A stretch of DNA of 64,000 bases from Acinetobacter wuhouensis (GCF_001696605.3 NZ_CP031716.1:2728001-2792000), one strand, 5' to 3'. Positions 48,035 to 57,405 are shown, numbered from the stretch's first letter. Notes: a model not told the origin generated them from the sequence alone. Numbers and translations: made by a program.

Positions 48035-49048
48035 ATGACGAATCAAGATAATCGTCCTGTGATTTTGACAGGTGACCGTCCTACAGGACAACTACACTTG
48101 GGACATTTTGTAGGTTCTTTACGCTCACGAGTAGGCTTACAAGATTCTCATCATCAACATCTTCTACTCGCTGATGCACAGGCTTTAACAGATAATGCCG
48201 ATAACTTTGAAAAAGTTCGTCGTAATATTATTGAAGTCGCAACTGATTATTTGGCTGTAGGTATTGACCCAACCAAAACAACGATTTGTGTTCAATCATG
48301 CTTACCCGCACTGAATGAACTGACTATGTTGTATCTAAACTTTGTGACTGTTTCACGTTTAGAACGTAACCCAACCATTAAAGCAGAAATTCAATTGCGT
48401 GGTTTTGAACGTGACATTCCTGCGGGCTTCCTCTGCTACCCTGTTGCTCAAGCAGCGGATATCACTGCATTTAAAGCAACTGTCGTTCCTGTCGGTGATG
48501 ATCAAATTCCAATGATTGAACAAACCAACGAAATCGTTCGTCGTTTGAACCGTCAAATTGGGCACGATGTACTACCTGAATGTAAAGTCTTACTTTCAAA
48601 TATGAGTCGCTTACCAGGTTTTGATGGTAAAGCAAAAATGTCGAAGTCTTTGGGTAATACCATCGTTCTAGATGCGACAGACAAAGACATCAAAAAAGCA
48701 GTGAATGCAATGTATACCGATCCGAACCATCTTCGTATTGAAGACCCAGGTCAGGTGGAAGGCAATATTGTATTTACTTACTTAGATGCTTTTGATCCAA
48801 ACAAAGAAGAAGTTGAAGAACTGAAAGAACATTATCGTCGTGGTGGTTTAGGCGATGGTACGGTGAAAAAACGTCTTGAGGGTGTGTTAAAAGAATTGAT
48901 TACACCGATTCGCGAACGTCGTATGGAACTTGCAAAAGATCCTGATTACATCATGGACATCTTGAAAACAGGTACAGATAAATGCCGTATCATTACTCAA
49001 GATACTTTAGATGAAATCAAAAATGGTTTAGGCGTGTTTCATTTTTAA
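48035..49048 (+). CDS. trpS: Tryptophanyl-tRNA synthetase
   Basis: 337-residue class I aminoacyl-tRNA synthetase. The HIGH-type motif appears as GQLHLGHF near residues 18-25, and the KMSKS loop as AKMSKSLGNT near 200. The sequence belongs to the longer-branch bacterial TrpRS form with DRPTGQLHLGHFVGSL. The frame is open to a TTG at 48023, but ATG 48035 gives the normal N-terminus. Followed by a strong terminator. Confidence 0.97.
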   Translation: MTNQDNRPVILTGDRPTGQLHLGHFVGSLRSRVGLQDSHHQHLLLADAQALTDNADNFEKVRRNIIEVATDYLAVGIDPTKTTICVQSCLPALNELTMLYLNFVTVSRLERNPTIKAEIQLRGFERDIPAGFLCYPVAQAADITAFKATVVPVGDDQIPMIEQTNEIVRRLNRQIGHDVLPECKVLLSNMSRLPGFDGKAKMSKSLGNTIVLDATDKDIKKAVNAMYTDPNHLRIEDPGQVEGNIVFTYLDAFDPNKEEVEELKEHYRRGGLGDGTVKKRLEGVLKELITPIRERRMELAKDPDYIMDILKTGTDKCRIITQDTLDEIKNGLGVFHF

Positions 49049-49081
49049 GTGATCCAGCAAATACATTTTGAATGAATAAAA

Positions 49082-49107
49082 AGCCACTAAATTTAGTGGC
49101 TTTTTAT
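49082..49107 (+). terminator. Terminator of trpS
   Basis: The palindrome GCCACTAAATTTAGTGGC (49083-49100) is flanked by A and followed by TTTTTATTTTT. Confidence 0.9.
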
Positions 49108-49156
49108 TTTTAGCAATTTAAATAAACGTATCTATGTAATTTTAGGCTTTTTAAAC

Positions 49157-49263
49157 AGCATGATGCTACGCGCTAAGGCGACATGGATGTCACCGTTGGG
49201 CGGGGGTATAGGACATACCCCTCGCCCAACAAAGGATTTTTGTAACCTTGCGGAATATATTCC
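49157..49263. repeat. Multi-hairpin intergenic element between trpS and lysS
   Basis: Five consecutive palindromes are seen: AGCATGATGCT (49157-49167), GACATGGATGTC (49180-49191), a long GC-rich hairpin TTGGGCGGGGGTAT/ATACCCCTCGCCCAA (49196-49229, one extra base), ACAAA-GGATT-TTTGT (49229-49243) and GGAATATATTCC (49252-49263). I recall similar blocks dispersed in Acinetobacter genomes, but cannot check. It may be a REP/MITE-like repeat or a structured RNA. Confidence 0.6.
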
Positions 49264-49441
49264 TCATCCTTCAAAAGTTAGGCATCGACTACGCAAAGCA
49301 ATTTAAACCATTCAATGTATATCGTGTCTGCGCAAATCTTCTATTGATATTGTCTAACTTTTTATGAATGGTATTATTACGATTTAACCTATATAAAGGC
49401 TCAATACCAATAATTTGATTAACTATCTAAAATTATTCATT

Positions 49442-49471
49442 AAAAAAGCCACTGAATTCAGTGGCTTTTTA
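49442..49471 (-). terminator. Terminator of lysS
   Basis: Palindrome GCCACTGAATTCAGTGGC (49448-49465) with A on one side and TTTTT on the other; it can act in both directions. It is nearly the same as the trpS terminator core. Confidence 0.9.
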
Positions 49472-49500
49472 CTTTTCACATACTAGGTATTAATCAATAA

Positions 49501-51030
49501 TTAGTTTGATTTAATACGCATGTGCGGGAATAAAATCACATCACGAATACTTGGCGCATTGGCAAACAGCATAACCAAACGGTCAATACCAATACCCTCA
49601 CCAGCTGTAGGAGGTAAACCATATTCTAAAGCTTCAATAAAGTCCGCATCGAAATGCATCGCTTCATCATCACCCGCATCCTTTTCCGCAACTTGCGCTT
49701 GGAAACGTTCAGCTTGATCAATTGGATCATTTAACTCTGAGAAGCCATTTGCCAACTCACGACCACCGATGAAGAATTCAAAACGATCCGTAATGTGCGG
49801 ATTATCATCATTACGGCGTGCCAATGGAGAAGTTTCCGCTGGATATTCAGTAATGAATGTTGGTTGACGTAATTGAGTTTCAACTGTTTCTTCAAATACG
49901 ATGGTTTGAAGTTTACCTAAACCAAAACCTGGTTTTACTTGCTCTTTCAATTCTTCACGAACGAAGTTTGCAAGGAACTCACGATCTGCAACATTTTCAG
50001 GGGTGAAGCTTGGGTTATGTTCAAGAATCGCATCAAACATTGAAATCTTCTTGAATGGGCCTTTGAAGCTATAGACTTCTTCACCATAAGGCACATCAGT
50101 TGAACCTAAGATATCGATTGCCAATTTTTCAAGCATACTTTCAGTCAAAGCCATTAAGTCTTTGTAGTCTGCATAAGCTTGGTAGAATTCGATCATGGTG
50201 AATTCTGGGTTATGACGTGTAGAAACACCTTCATTACGGAAGTTACGGTTAATTTCAAATACACGCTCAAAACCACCAACCACTAAACGTTTTAAATAAA
50301 GTTCAGGTGCAATACGTAAGAATAAAGGCATATCCAATGCATTGTGATGTGTTTCAAATGGACGTGCAGACGCACCACCTGGAATCACATGCATCATAGG
50401 GGTTTCAACTTCCATGAAACGTTCATTGATTAGGTAATTACGAATGCCAGAAATCACTTTCGCACGAACTTCAAAAGTTTTACGTGTTTCTTCATTCACA
50501 ATTAAGTCTAAATAACGTTTACGATACTTTACTTCTGTATCTGTTAAGCCATGGAATTTATCTGGAAGCGGACGAAGTGATTTGGTCAACAATTCAAAAT
50601 GTTCAATATGCACATATAAATCGCCTTTACCTGAACGACCGATATAGCCTGAAACAGCGATAATGTCACCCAAGTCTAAACTTTTTACAGTTTCTAAAAC
50701 TTCAGGAGCAAGTTCTTTACGTGGTACATAAAGTTGAATACGACCAGTCATATCTTGAATCACGATGAATGAACCACGGTTCAACATCACGCGACCCGCT
50801 ACAGAAACATGAACTTGTTCACCAGCTTCAATTTCTTCTTTTGATTTTTCAGCGAATTGATCTTGCAAATCTTGCGCATAATGTTCACGTTTGAATGCGT
50901 TAGGCCATGGGCTAACACCAGTTTCCTTGGCGTGATCTTGGATTTGCTTTAACTTGGCATGACGCTGTGCAATTAAATCGTTTTCGGAAATGTGTTGTTC
51001 AGAAGTCGATTGAGCGTTATGTTGCGTCAT
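49501..51030 (-). CDS. lysS: Lysyl-tRNA synthetase, class II
   Basis: 509-residue class II synthetase. The N-terminal OB-fold anticodon-binding domain spans about residues 65-175 ([22 protein letters not shown]). The catalytic domain has motif 2 ([20 protein letters not shown]) and motif 3 ([14 protein letters not shown]) near the end. The frame extends to 51066, but ATG 51030 ([12 protein letters not shown]) has GAGGCAGAG upstream and is chosen. It is convergent with trpS. Confidence 0.97.
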   Translation of the reverse strand: MTQHNAQSTSEQHISENDLIAQRHAKLKQIQDHAKETGVSPWPNAFKREHYAQDLQDQFAEKSKEEIEAGEQVHVSVAGRVMLNRGSFIVIQDMTGRIQLYVPRKELAPEVLETVKSLDLGDIIAVSGYIGRSGKGDLYVHIEHFELLTKSLRPLPDKFHGLTDTEVKYRKRYLDLIVNEETRKTFEVRAKVISGIRNYLINERFMEVETPMMHVIPGGASARPFETHHNALDMPLFLRIAPELYLKRLVVGGFERVFEINRNFRNEGVSTRHNPEFTMIEFYQAYADYKDLMALTESMLEKLAIDILGSTDVPYGEEVYSFKGPFKKISMFDAILEHNPSFTPENVADREFLANFVREELKEQVKPGFGLGKLQTIVFEETVETQLRQPTFITEYPAETSPLARRNDDNPHITDRFEFFIGGRELANGFSELNDPIDQAERFQAQVAEKDAGDDEAMHFDADFIEALEYGLPPTAGEGIGIDRLVMLFANAPSIRDVILFPHMRIKSN

Positions 51031-51133
51031 CTCTGCCTCGATTATATTAAAAAACGGAAGTTGCATAGCATAGCAGATTTACAACATAATGCGTATGAAT
51101 ATAACTCAACGAAGCATTTAAAAATTAAAAAAT

Positions 51134-51841
51134 ATGAATAAATACTGGCATGGATTCGCCCGAAGTATGATTATTCTTGGTGTTTTATTCTGTTCAACAG
51201 TGGTTACTGCAGAACAGATCATCGTCATGAGTAATACGCGCAAAGATCTTCCAATGAAGATCGAAACAACGAATATCTCTAACCAAGGGTATGTTTGGCA
51301 ATTTGAAATCATACCGAATCAAAATACCCGCCAAGTACAAGCCAAACTCTTAAATCCAAATCCCAACAAAAGTATGCTCAATACGAGAGCATTGGAAATT
51401 GCTAAAAAAATCACCTTAGATCAGTTACCGCAGGTCAATAATGATTTTCAAAATAGAGTGCTTAACTCAGATGAAAATACGATTGCCAGAACGCAATACT
51501 ATTATGGGAAATACACTTTATTTATTAAATTCCCTGAATCAGTGCAGTATGCGGTAAAACCTAATTTTTCACATTTACAAAGTACACTTGAACCCTTCTG
51601 TAATCGCCAACAAGACAACAAACTGAGATTTGATGAGCAAGGTGATATTCAAATCAATGCCAAACTGTTTGTAAATACTCAAGGTCAAATTCAAAATATT
51701 CAATATATTCCAGCGATTGCACCTAAAATTAGCAATATCCTCGAACCTTTAGTTAAAAAAATTCGTTTTTACCCACGCAATGAATATGGAGTTCTAAAGT
51801 CATTTTCCATTGAACAACCACTGATCATTCAATGCCATTGA
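51134..51841 (+). CDS. Secreted hypothetical protein with TonB-C-like ending
   Basis: 235 residues with an N-terminal signal peptide (RSMIILGVLFCSTVVTAEQ, cleavage after VTA). The C-terminal 80 residues (LRFDEQGDIQINAKLFVNTQGQIQNIQYI ... KIRFYPRNEYGVLKSF) resemble the beta-alpha-beta pattern of TonB C-terminal domains, though no transport partner or TonB N-terminal helix/proline region is present. Probably periplasmic. The function is unknown. Located divergently from lysS. Confidence 0.7.
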   Translation: MNKYWHGFARSMIILGVLFCSTVVTAEQIIVMSNTRKDLPMKIETTNISNQGYVWQFEIIPNQNTRQVQAKLLNPNPNKSMLNTRALEIAKKITLDQLPQVNNDFQNRVLNSDENTIARTQYYYGKYTLFIKFPESVQYAVKPNFSHLQSTLEPFCNRQQDNKLRFDEQGDIQINAKLFVNTQGQIQNIQYIPAIAPKISNILEPLVKKIRFYPRNEYGVLKSFSIEQPLIIQCH

Positions 51842-52094
51842 ATAAAATATTCATAAGTCTAATTTTGACGCTTTTTTCTGATCAAGCTTAAAACGATGAT
51901 TAAAATTTTACTTTAAAATCAATATAGTAAATAATTTTCAATGAAATAAATAATATTTACTTCAGCACACCTTAGACCAATAGCTAAGTTATAAAAACAA
52001 CAGAGCTGATTACACTACAAGAATACAAATTTAGTGGAAATGGAACGTTTTATATTTCCTTAACACTATTTCTATCTTTGTGAATAAAGACAGT

Positions 52095-52613
52095 ATGAAT
52101 GCGATAACAATGAACTGTGAAAATACTAAAATTCTATTTCTACATGGACTTGATTCTTCAAAAGAATCAACAAAGTTTCATGCCATTCAGTCTGGAAAAA
52201 AATACTGTATCGAGATCGACTACCGTAATTTAAATTATAAAACTGTCGAAAATCTCTATCACGATATTATCGAAAAAATTAAGCCTGATTTATTGATCGG
52301 ACATAGTTTAGGTGCGTATTGGGCATTAAAAATGTCTCAAAGTCACCGCATCCCAACCATTATTGCCAATCCAAGTCTGAGCCCTGACTTCCGCACAGAT
52401 TACCCTGCGATTAATGAACATGATTTAGAGCATGATATTCCGCAGATCGCATATATTGAATTGGGTGATGAAGTTCTCGACATGTATCAAGTTGCTGAAC
52501 AACTCGAACCTTATATGCAAGTTGAAACCATTGAAGGCGGACACCATCGCCTTGCTCAACCTGAAAACCTCAATCGTTTAATTGACTATATGCAACATAC
52601 GTTTATTGATTAA
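52095..52613 (+). CDS. YqiA/UPF0227-like esterase
   Basis: About 172 residues. Short alpha/beta hydrolase with ILFLHGLDSSKESTKF near the start, the nucleophile elbow LIGHSLGAYWALKMS with Ser near 74, and the C-terminal His in IEGGHHRL. E. coli YqiA is a comparable small esterase active on acyl-CoA and p-nitrophenyl esters. The start is uncertain: GTG 52080, ATG 52095 and ATG 52110 are all possible and none has a strong ribosome-binding site. Confidence 0.82.
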   Translation: MNAITMNCENTKILFLHGLDSSKESTKFHAIQSGKKYCIEIDYRNLNYKTVENLYHDIIEKIKPDLLIGHSLGAYWALKMSQSHRIPTIIANPSLSPDFRTDYPAINEHDLEHDIPQIAYIELGDEVLDMYQVAEQLEPYMQVETIEGGHHRLAQPENLNRLIDYMQHTFID

Positions 52614-52689
52614 TTTTTATTAGATCTCTTGCGTAAGTTGGAAAATGTTCAAATTTTAGAATCAAAACATATCAAAAAGAATATTGGGA

Positions 52690-52789
52690 GTTCCTTCTCC
52701 CTTTGGGAGAAGGCTAGGATGAGGGTTTTAAAGTAGAAAACCTCTCCCTTGCGCAGTAGTACTGCTCATCTCCTGAAAGGAGAGGGAAC
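52690..52789. repeat. REP-like inverted doublet
   Basis: Left hairpin CCTTCTCCC-TTT-GGGAGAAGG (52693-52713), a central GCAGTA-G-TACTGC hairpin (52753-52765), and a right hairpin TCTCCT-GAA-AGGAGA (52769-52783). The two outer parts are inverted, diverged copies of each other (both start GTTCC(C/T)TCTCC in outward orientation). It lies in the 316-bp gap between the esterase and apt genes. Confidence 0.65.
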
Positions 52790-52886
52790 ATTCAATATTG
52801 ATTTAAATCTTGCCGAAATTAACTTTCGCAAGAAGTCTATTGATTATAATAATTTCAAATCATCAAGACTGAAATTAAGCGTATAA

Positions 52887-52912
52887 AAAAGCCTTGTATC
52901 AACAAGGCTTTT
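52887..52912 (-). terminator. Terminator of apt
   Basis: AAAAGCCTTG and CAAGGCTTTT pair around TATCAA; a run of six A on the plus strand gives a T run on the minus strand. It lies 18 bases past the apt stop. Confidence 0.9.
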
Positions 52913-52929
52913 CCGTATCAAAACAACAA

Positions 52930-53472
52930 TTAAGCAACCGCTTCTTCAACAGGTTTAGACGTTTCATCTAACACAGACCAAACTGTCATACCCAAATCTT
53001 TATGCAAATCTGGAAGATCAAGGAAAATACTCGCACCTAGCACAGTATGTTCACATTTGTTCATCAACTGTTTAACCGCTTTCAATGTACCACCAGTTGC
53101 CAAAACATCATCCACAATAATCACTTTTTGTGGTTCGATGTCAGCAGACATTTCCAAACGATCTAAACCATATTCTAAGCTATAACCCACACCAATCACT
53201 GGAGGTGGTAACTTACCTGCTTTACGAACGAGCAATAAACTTTTGCCAGTACGTTGCGCCAACAAACTTGCCAATACAAAACCACGCGCTTCTACAGCAA
53301 CAAAACTATCTACTTCCGCTAATTGCTCTGCTGGAATACTTGCAATGAGCGCATCAGTCAATTCAACCAAATTGTTCATAAACAATGGAGTTAAATCATA
53401 AAAACAAATACCTGGTTTTGGAAAATCTTGGACAGTACGGATACTTGACCACAAAACAGTAGACATGTTCAT
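52930..53472 (-). CDS. apt: Adenine phosphoribosyltransferase
   Basis: 180-residue purine salvage enzyme making AMP from adenine and PRPP. Family landmarks: IRTVQDFPKPGICFYDLTPLF, FVAVEARGFVLASLLA, the lysine-rich LLVRKAGKLP and the PRPP-binding VIIVDDVLATGGT near residues 115-127. Two ATGs (53472 and 53466) are possible; neither has a clear ribosome-binding site. Monocistronic. Confidence 0.96.
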   Translation of the reverse strand: MNMSTVLWSSIRTVQDFPKPGICFYDLTPLFMNNLVELTDALIASIPAEQLAEVDSFVAVEARGFVLASLLAQRTGKSLLLVRKAGKLPPPVIGVGYSLEYGLDRLEMSADIEPQKVIIVDDVLATGGTLKAVKQLMNKCEHTVLGASIFLDLPDLHKDLGMTVWSVLDETSKPVEEAVA

Positions 53473-53985
53473 AATAAGGGAGAGCTGTAAAAGAAAAGGA
53501 ATACGTGAATTTTACTACTTTTTAACCAAAAAAGACAGTTTGACTCAGACACTTAAATATTTCATAAATGTAAGTTATTGATATTATTGATGCCATTTTT
53601 ATACAAAATAATGGGTATAGAAAAATAGCCATTATATTTTAAGCTTTTAAGCACATATTTTCTGCTAGACCTTAGTCGAAACACCATGATTTAGCATATA
53701 TTTTAAGCAATCATAAAATTTAGAATAAAAAAGTCTAAACTCGTACTATTTGAATTGTTAGACAATTTATCAAAAAATTAGCTTATTCAACAGCGCTTTT
53801 GGCCTTTACTGCCATACAGCTTTTAAATAAGTCATATAAACTGCGATATTACTTTACATTAGGTATAGAACTGCGTAAAAATTTAAACAAATATGTACCT
53901 TTTTGCATATTCATTGAGTCAAAGCAGTAGATGGAATTTTACTGACAGAGTATAAAAAATCGCCTGTCAGAAATTGGAGAATCAG
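53473..53985. other. Intergenic region upstream of rubA
   Basis: 513 bp, AT-rich, no ORF. Close to rubA, a perfect 7-bp inverted repeat CTGACAG/CTGTCAG (53942-53948 and 53964-53970) brackets a TATAAA-like sequence at 53951-53956, 16 bases before the rubA ATG. GGAG at 53976-53979 is the rubA ribosome-binding site. No -35 could be picked with confidence. Confidence 0.45.
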
Positions 53986-54150
53986 ATGAAGAAGTATCAA
54001 TGCATCGTTTGTGGTTGGATTTATGACGAAGCAGAAGGTTGGCCACAAGATGGCATCGTAGCAGGTACCAAATGGGAAGACATCCCAGATGACTGGACTT
54101 GCCCAGACTGCGGTGTTTCTAAAGCAGACTTTGAAATGGTAGAGATCTAA
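53986..54150 (+). CDS. rubA: Rubredoxin
   Basis: 54-residue one-iron electron carrier for alkane hydroxylase. The four iron ligands are Cys6 and Cys9 (CIVCG) and Cys39 and Cys42 (CPDCG). The core [14 protein letters not shown] and [11 protein letters not shown] matches AlkG2/RubA-type rubredoxins. ATG has GGAGA seven bases upstream. A strong terminator hairpin follows before rubB, so rubA may be made in excess over downstream products. The cluster rubA-rubB-estB-oxyR is known from Acinetobacter baylyi ADP1. Confidence 0.97.
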   Translation: MKKYQCIVCGWIYDEAEGWPQDGIVAGTKWEDIPDDWTCPDCGVSKADFEMVEI

Positions 54151-54160
54151 CAGATTACGT

Positions 54161-54187
54161 AAAGACCATGTTTACATGGTCTTTTTT
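54161..54187 (+). terminator. Terminator or attenuating hairpin between rubA and rubB
   Basis: AAAGACCATG/CATGGTCTTT is a perfect 10-bp stem with TTTA loop, followed by further T; outer bases ACGT...ACGT can extend it. Confidence 0.88.
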
Positions 54188-54252
54188 ACGTGTATTTCTA
54201 CAATAATAATCAATTAATATTCACTCTTATTTAAATGTGTATGGAGAAAGAT

Positions 54253-55443
54253 ATGCAACCAATCGTCATCATCGGTTCTGGCATGGCGGGTTATACCCTT
54301 GCAAGAGAATTTCGTAAATTAGATACTGAACAAGAATTGGTAATGATTTGCGCAGACGATGCGGTGAATTATGCAAAACCAACACTTTCAAATGCCCTTG
54401 TTGGTAAAAAAGCACCCGAGCAAATTGGCTTAGGTGATGCTGAAAAAATGAGTACGCAACTCAATATACGTATTGAAAAAGAAACTTGGGTGAAAAATAT
54501 TGATGCAGCAAAACATGAACTCAGCATCGAAAAAGATGGACTAGTTTCAACCCAAGCCTATTCGAAATTGATCCTTGCTGTAGGTGCAAATCCAATTCAT
54601 CTTGCAATCGCAGGTGATGGAAGCGATGACATTCATGTAGTTAACTCATTAATCGACTACCGCGCTTTCCGTGAAACGCTAGAAAACTGTAGTACAGGTG
54701 AGTGTGGTAATAAACGAGTTGTGATCTTGGGCGCAGGCTTAATTGGTTGTGAATTTGCCAATGACTTACAAAATACGGGGCATCAAGTCACCGTGATTGA
54801 TCTCGCACCACAACCACTCGGCCGTTTATTGCCAAGCCATGTAGCACAAGCCTTTAAACAAAATCTTGAAGAATCAGGCATTAAATTTGTACTGGGTACG
54901 ACTGTAGAAAAAGTATCTAAAGCAGCTCAAAGTTACATCGTATCATTGGCAAGTGGTCAATCATTACCCGCAGATGTCGTACTTTCAGCGGTCGGTTTAC
55001 AGCCCAATATTGCTTTAGCCAAAGAAGCCGAAATTAATACCAGTCGCGGTGTAATTACCAATACTTTACTCGAAACCAATCAAGCAGATGTATTTGCCAT
55101 TGGTGACTGTGCTGAAGTCAATGGAACGCTTCTTCCATTTGTCATGCCAATCATGCAACAAGCACGTGCTTTGGCGAAAACACTCAGTGGTCAAACCACT
55201 CAGGTACACTACCCTGCAATGCCTGTTGCTGTGAAAACGCCAGCTGCACCATTAACAGTTCTCCCTGCTCCAATTGACGTTGAAGTAACTTGGGAAAATG
55301 AAGAATTTGATGACGGTATGTTGTCTAAAGCAACCGATGCTGAAGGTACCTTACGCGGTTTTGTACTTTTAGGCGCAACTGCAGGCAAACAACGTCTAAC
55401 ATTAACTAAACTTGTTCCAGACTTGATTCCTGCAGCAGTTTAA
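54253..55443 (+). CDS. rubB: Rubredoxin-NAD(+) reductase
   Basis: 396-residue FAD flavoprotein that passes electrons from NADH to rubredoxin for alkane hydroxylation. The FAD Rossmann motif IIGSGMAGY is near residues 6-14, a second dinucleotide fold VVILGAGLIGCEFAND is near 156-171 for NAD(P)H, and the FAD-ribityl motif FAIGDCAEVNG is near 282-292. ATG 54253 has GGAGAAAG upstream and is chosen over ATG 54235. Order and length match the ADP1 operon. Confidence 0.95.
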   Translation: MQPIVIIGSGMAGYTLAREFRKLDTEQELVMICADDAVNYAKPTLSNALVGKKAPEQIGLGDAEKMSTQLNIRIEKETWVKNIDAAKHELSIEKDGLVSTQAYSKLILAVGANPIHLAIAGDGSDDIHVVNSLIDYRAFRETLENCSTGECGNKRVVILGAGLIGCEFANDLQNTGHQVTVIDLAPQPLGRLLPSHVAQAFKQNLEESGIKFVLGTTVEKVSKAAQSYIVSLASGQSLPADVVLSAVGLQPNIALAKEAEINTSRGVITNTLLETNQADVFAIGDCAEVNGTLLPFVMPIMQQARALAKTLSGQTTQVHYPAMPVAVKTPAAPLTVLPAPIDVEVTWENEEFDDGMLSKATDAEGTLRGFVLLGATAGKQRLTLTKLVPDLIPAAV

Positions 55444-55456
55444 GGTTTAAATAGCA

Positions 55457-55500
55457 AGGATATTTTTTAATCAAGAAATTTATCTACTAAAAAATATCCT
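55457..55500 (+). repeat. 13-bp inverted repeat between rubB and estB
   Basis: AGGATATTTTTTA (55457-55469) and TAAAAAATATCCT (55488-55500) are perfectly complementary with an 18-base spacer, all within the 74-bp intercistronic gap. No T run follows, so it is unlikely to be a standard terminator; it may protect or process the mRNA. Confidence 0.7.
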
Positions 55501-55517
55501 CGCTTAGGAAAATAAAA

Positions 55518-56456
55518 ATGAATAGCGCACTTCAATTTCAAGTTTCACCGTATGCTTCTTTTATGAAAGAAACCAAAGTCGATTTAGGCAATGGTATCCA
55601 ACTCCATATTGAAACAGGTGGTAATCCTGAACATCCGACGATTTTATTGATCATGGGGTTGGGTGCGCAAATGTTATTTTGGCCTGATTTTTTCTGTAAA
55701 TCTCTAATTGATCAAGGCTTCCATGTGATTCGCTTTGATAATCGTGATATTGGCTTATCTTCTAAAATTCGCCACAAAGGCCCTCGTTTAAATTCTTACA
55801 AACTGATGAGCCGTTTTGCTTTAGGTTTACCCAATGATGGTGCGCCATATAACCTTTTCGATATGGCAGATGATGTTGCACTCTTGATTGATCGTCTAGG
55901 TTTAAGCAAAGTTAGTATTTTAGGTGCTTCAATGGGTGGGATGATTTCGCAAATTGTCGCTGCCAAATATCCAGAAAAAATTGAAAAAGTCGGTTTGTTA
56001 TTTACCAGTAATAACCAACCTTTGCTTCCTCCACCATTTCCAAAGCAACTCTTTAGTCTAATAGGCAAACCACCTTCACGAGATGAAGATGGGATCGTGA
56101 ACCACTCACTCAAGATATTTCAAACAATTGGTTCACCTGGCTACATCAATCAAGTTGATGCAATTCAGACAGCAAGAAAATTATATCGTCGTAGTTATCA
56201 TCCAGCGGGTGTACTTCAACAGTTTTTAGCAATATTATGTACAGGTTCCTTACTAAAATTGGATAAACAGATTATCAAGCCTACTTTAGTGCTTCACGGC
56301 TCTAAAGATCGCTTATTACCTCCAAGTCACGGTAAGGCTGTTGCAAGAGCAATTAAAGACGCAAAATTTGAATTAATTGAAGGAATGGGGCATGATATTC
56401 CACCGCATTTTGTTCCTCAAATTAGCGGCTTGTTTGCACACCACTTTAAATCATAA
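55518..56456 (+). CDS. estB: Alpha/beta hydrolase, EstB esterase
   Basis: 312 residues. The core has TILLIMGLGAQMLFWPDFF, VIRFDNRDIGLSS, nucleophile elbow LGASMGGMISQIVA with Ser near 137, the acid after HGSKDRLLPP and the catalytic His in EGMGHDIPPH. Position between rubB and oxyR identifies it as the counterpart of estB of Acinetobacter baylyi ADP1. The natural ester is not known from sequence. oxyR follows after 13 bp. Confidence 0.93.
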   Translation: MNSALQFQVSPYASFMKETKVDLGNGIQLHIETGGNPEHPTILLIMGLGAQMLFWPDFFCKSLIDQGFHVIRFDNRDIGLSSKIRHKGPRLNSYKLMSRFALGLPNDGAPYNLFDMADDVALLIDRLGLSKVSILGASMGGMISQIVAAKYPEKIEKVGLLFTSNNQPLLPPPFPKQLFSLIGKPPSRDEDGIVNHSLKIFQTIGSPGYINQVDAIQTARKLYRRSYHPAGVLQQFLAILCTGSLLKLDKQIIKPTLVLHGSKDRLLPPSHGKAVARAIKDAKFELIEGMGHDIPPHFVPQISGLFAHHFKS

Positions 56457-56469
56457 GCATTAGGACACT

Positions 56470-57375
56470 ATGGCTGCATTACCATCCCTACGACAGCTGT
56501 CATACTTAGTGACATTGTCTGAGACGTTGCACTTTACTGAAGCAGCGCGCCGTTCGTTCGTCACTCAGTCCACTTTATCTGGTGGTATTATGGAGTTAGA
56601 ACGTTTATTGGGTGGCGTACTCGTAGAACGTGATCGCCAAAACGTACGTTTAACTCCACTTGGTGAGCAAGTTGTTGCCCGAGCTCGTGTTCTCCTCGCC
56701 GATGCACAAGACTTAATGCGTTTAAGTCGTGAAATGAGTGAACCTTTAACGGGTGATTTGCATTTAGGGATTATCCCGACGATTGCACCATTTATTTTGT
56801 CGCAACTTTTGGAAGAAGTGCATAAGCAACTTCCAAAGATTCAATTGCATTTGCATGAAGCACAAAGTGAAAAGATTGTTGAAAAACTTGAGCACGGTAA
56901 TCTCGATGTAATCATGTTGGCTTTACCATTCGACACGCGTGGTTTAAAAGTTGCTGAAATTGCCAAAGAAGACCTTTTCTTGGTCTGCAACAGAGCAGAT
57001 CAGAATGCGATCAATGCGCGTAGTTTAGATGATCTAGATCTTTCTCATTTAATGTTATTGGAAGAAGGTCATTGCTTACGTGATCACACTTTAAGTGTTT
57101 GCCCAATCGGTGAACGCAAAAATGATCACCGTTTAAAAGCAAGTTCTTTACCTACACTGGTGGAAATGGTCAGCTCAAATTTAGGCTATACCCTACTTCC
57201 TGAAATTGCGATTCATGCACACATGTTGAAGAACAATGATCAGATTGTGGTTAAACCAATTGAGAATGCTCCATCACGTACGCTAGCTTTGGTGACACGT
57301 AAAAGTACACCATTACAAAGTGAATTTGATGTCTTGGTACAAATTCTACAAAAAATTATGGCGAATTTGCACTAA
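56470..57375 (+). CDS. oxyR: Peroxide-sensing LysR-type regulator OxyR
   Basis: 301 residues. N-terminal winged helix-turn-helix (LSYLVTLSETLHFTEAARRSFVTQSTLS) and C-terminal sensor domain with the redox pair Cys202 (EEGHCLRDH) and Cys211 (LSVCPIG), the same nine-residue spacing as Cys199/Cys208 of E. coli OxyR. Peroxide oxidation forms the disulfide and activates antioxidant genes. It closes the rubA-rubB-estB-oxyR cluster and is followed by a terminator. Confidence 0.97.
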   Translation: MAALPSLRQLSYLVTLSETLHFTEAARRSFVTQSTLSGGIMELERLLGGVLVERDRQNVRLTPLGEQVVARARVLLADAQDLMRLSREMSEPLTGDLHLGIIPTIAPFILSQLLEEVHKQLPKIQLHLHEAQSEKIVEKLEHGNLDVIMLALPFDTRGLKVAEIAKEDLFLVCNRADQNAINARSLDDLDLSHLMLLEEGHCLRDHTLSVCPIGERKNDHRLKASSLPTLVEMVSSNLGYTLLPEIAIHAHMLKNNDQIVVKPIENAPSRTLALVTRKSTPLQSEFDVLVQILQKIMANLH

Positions 57376-57405
57376 TTTTAAAGATTTAGTGAAAACTGCA
57401 AAAAC

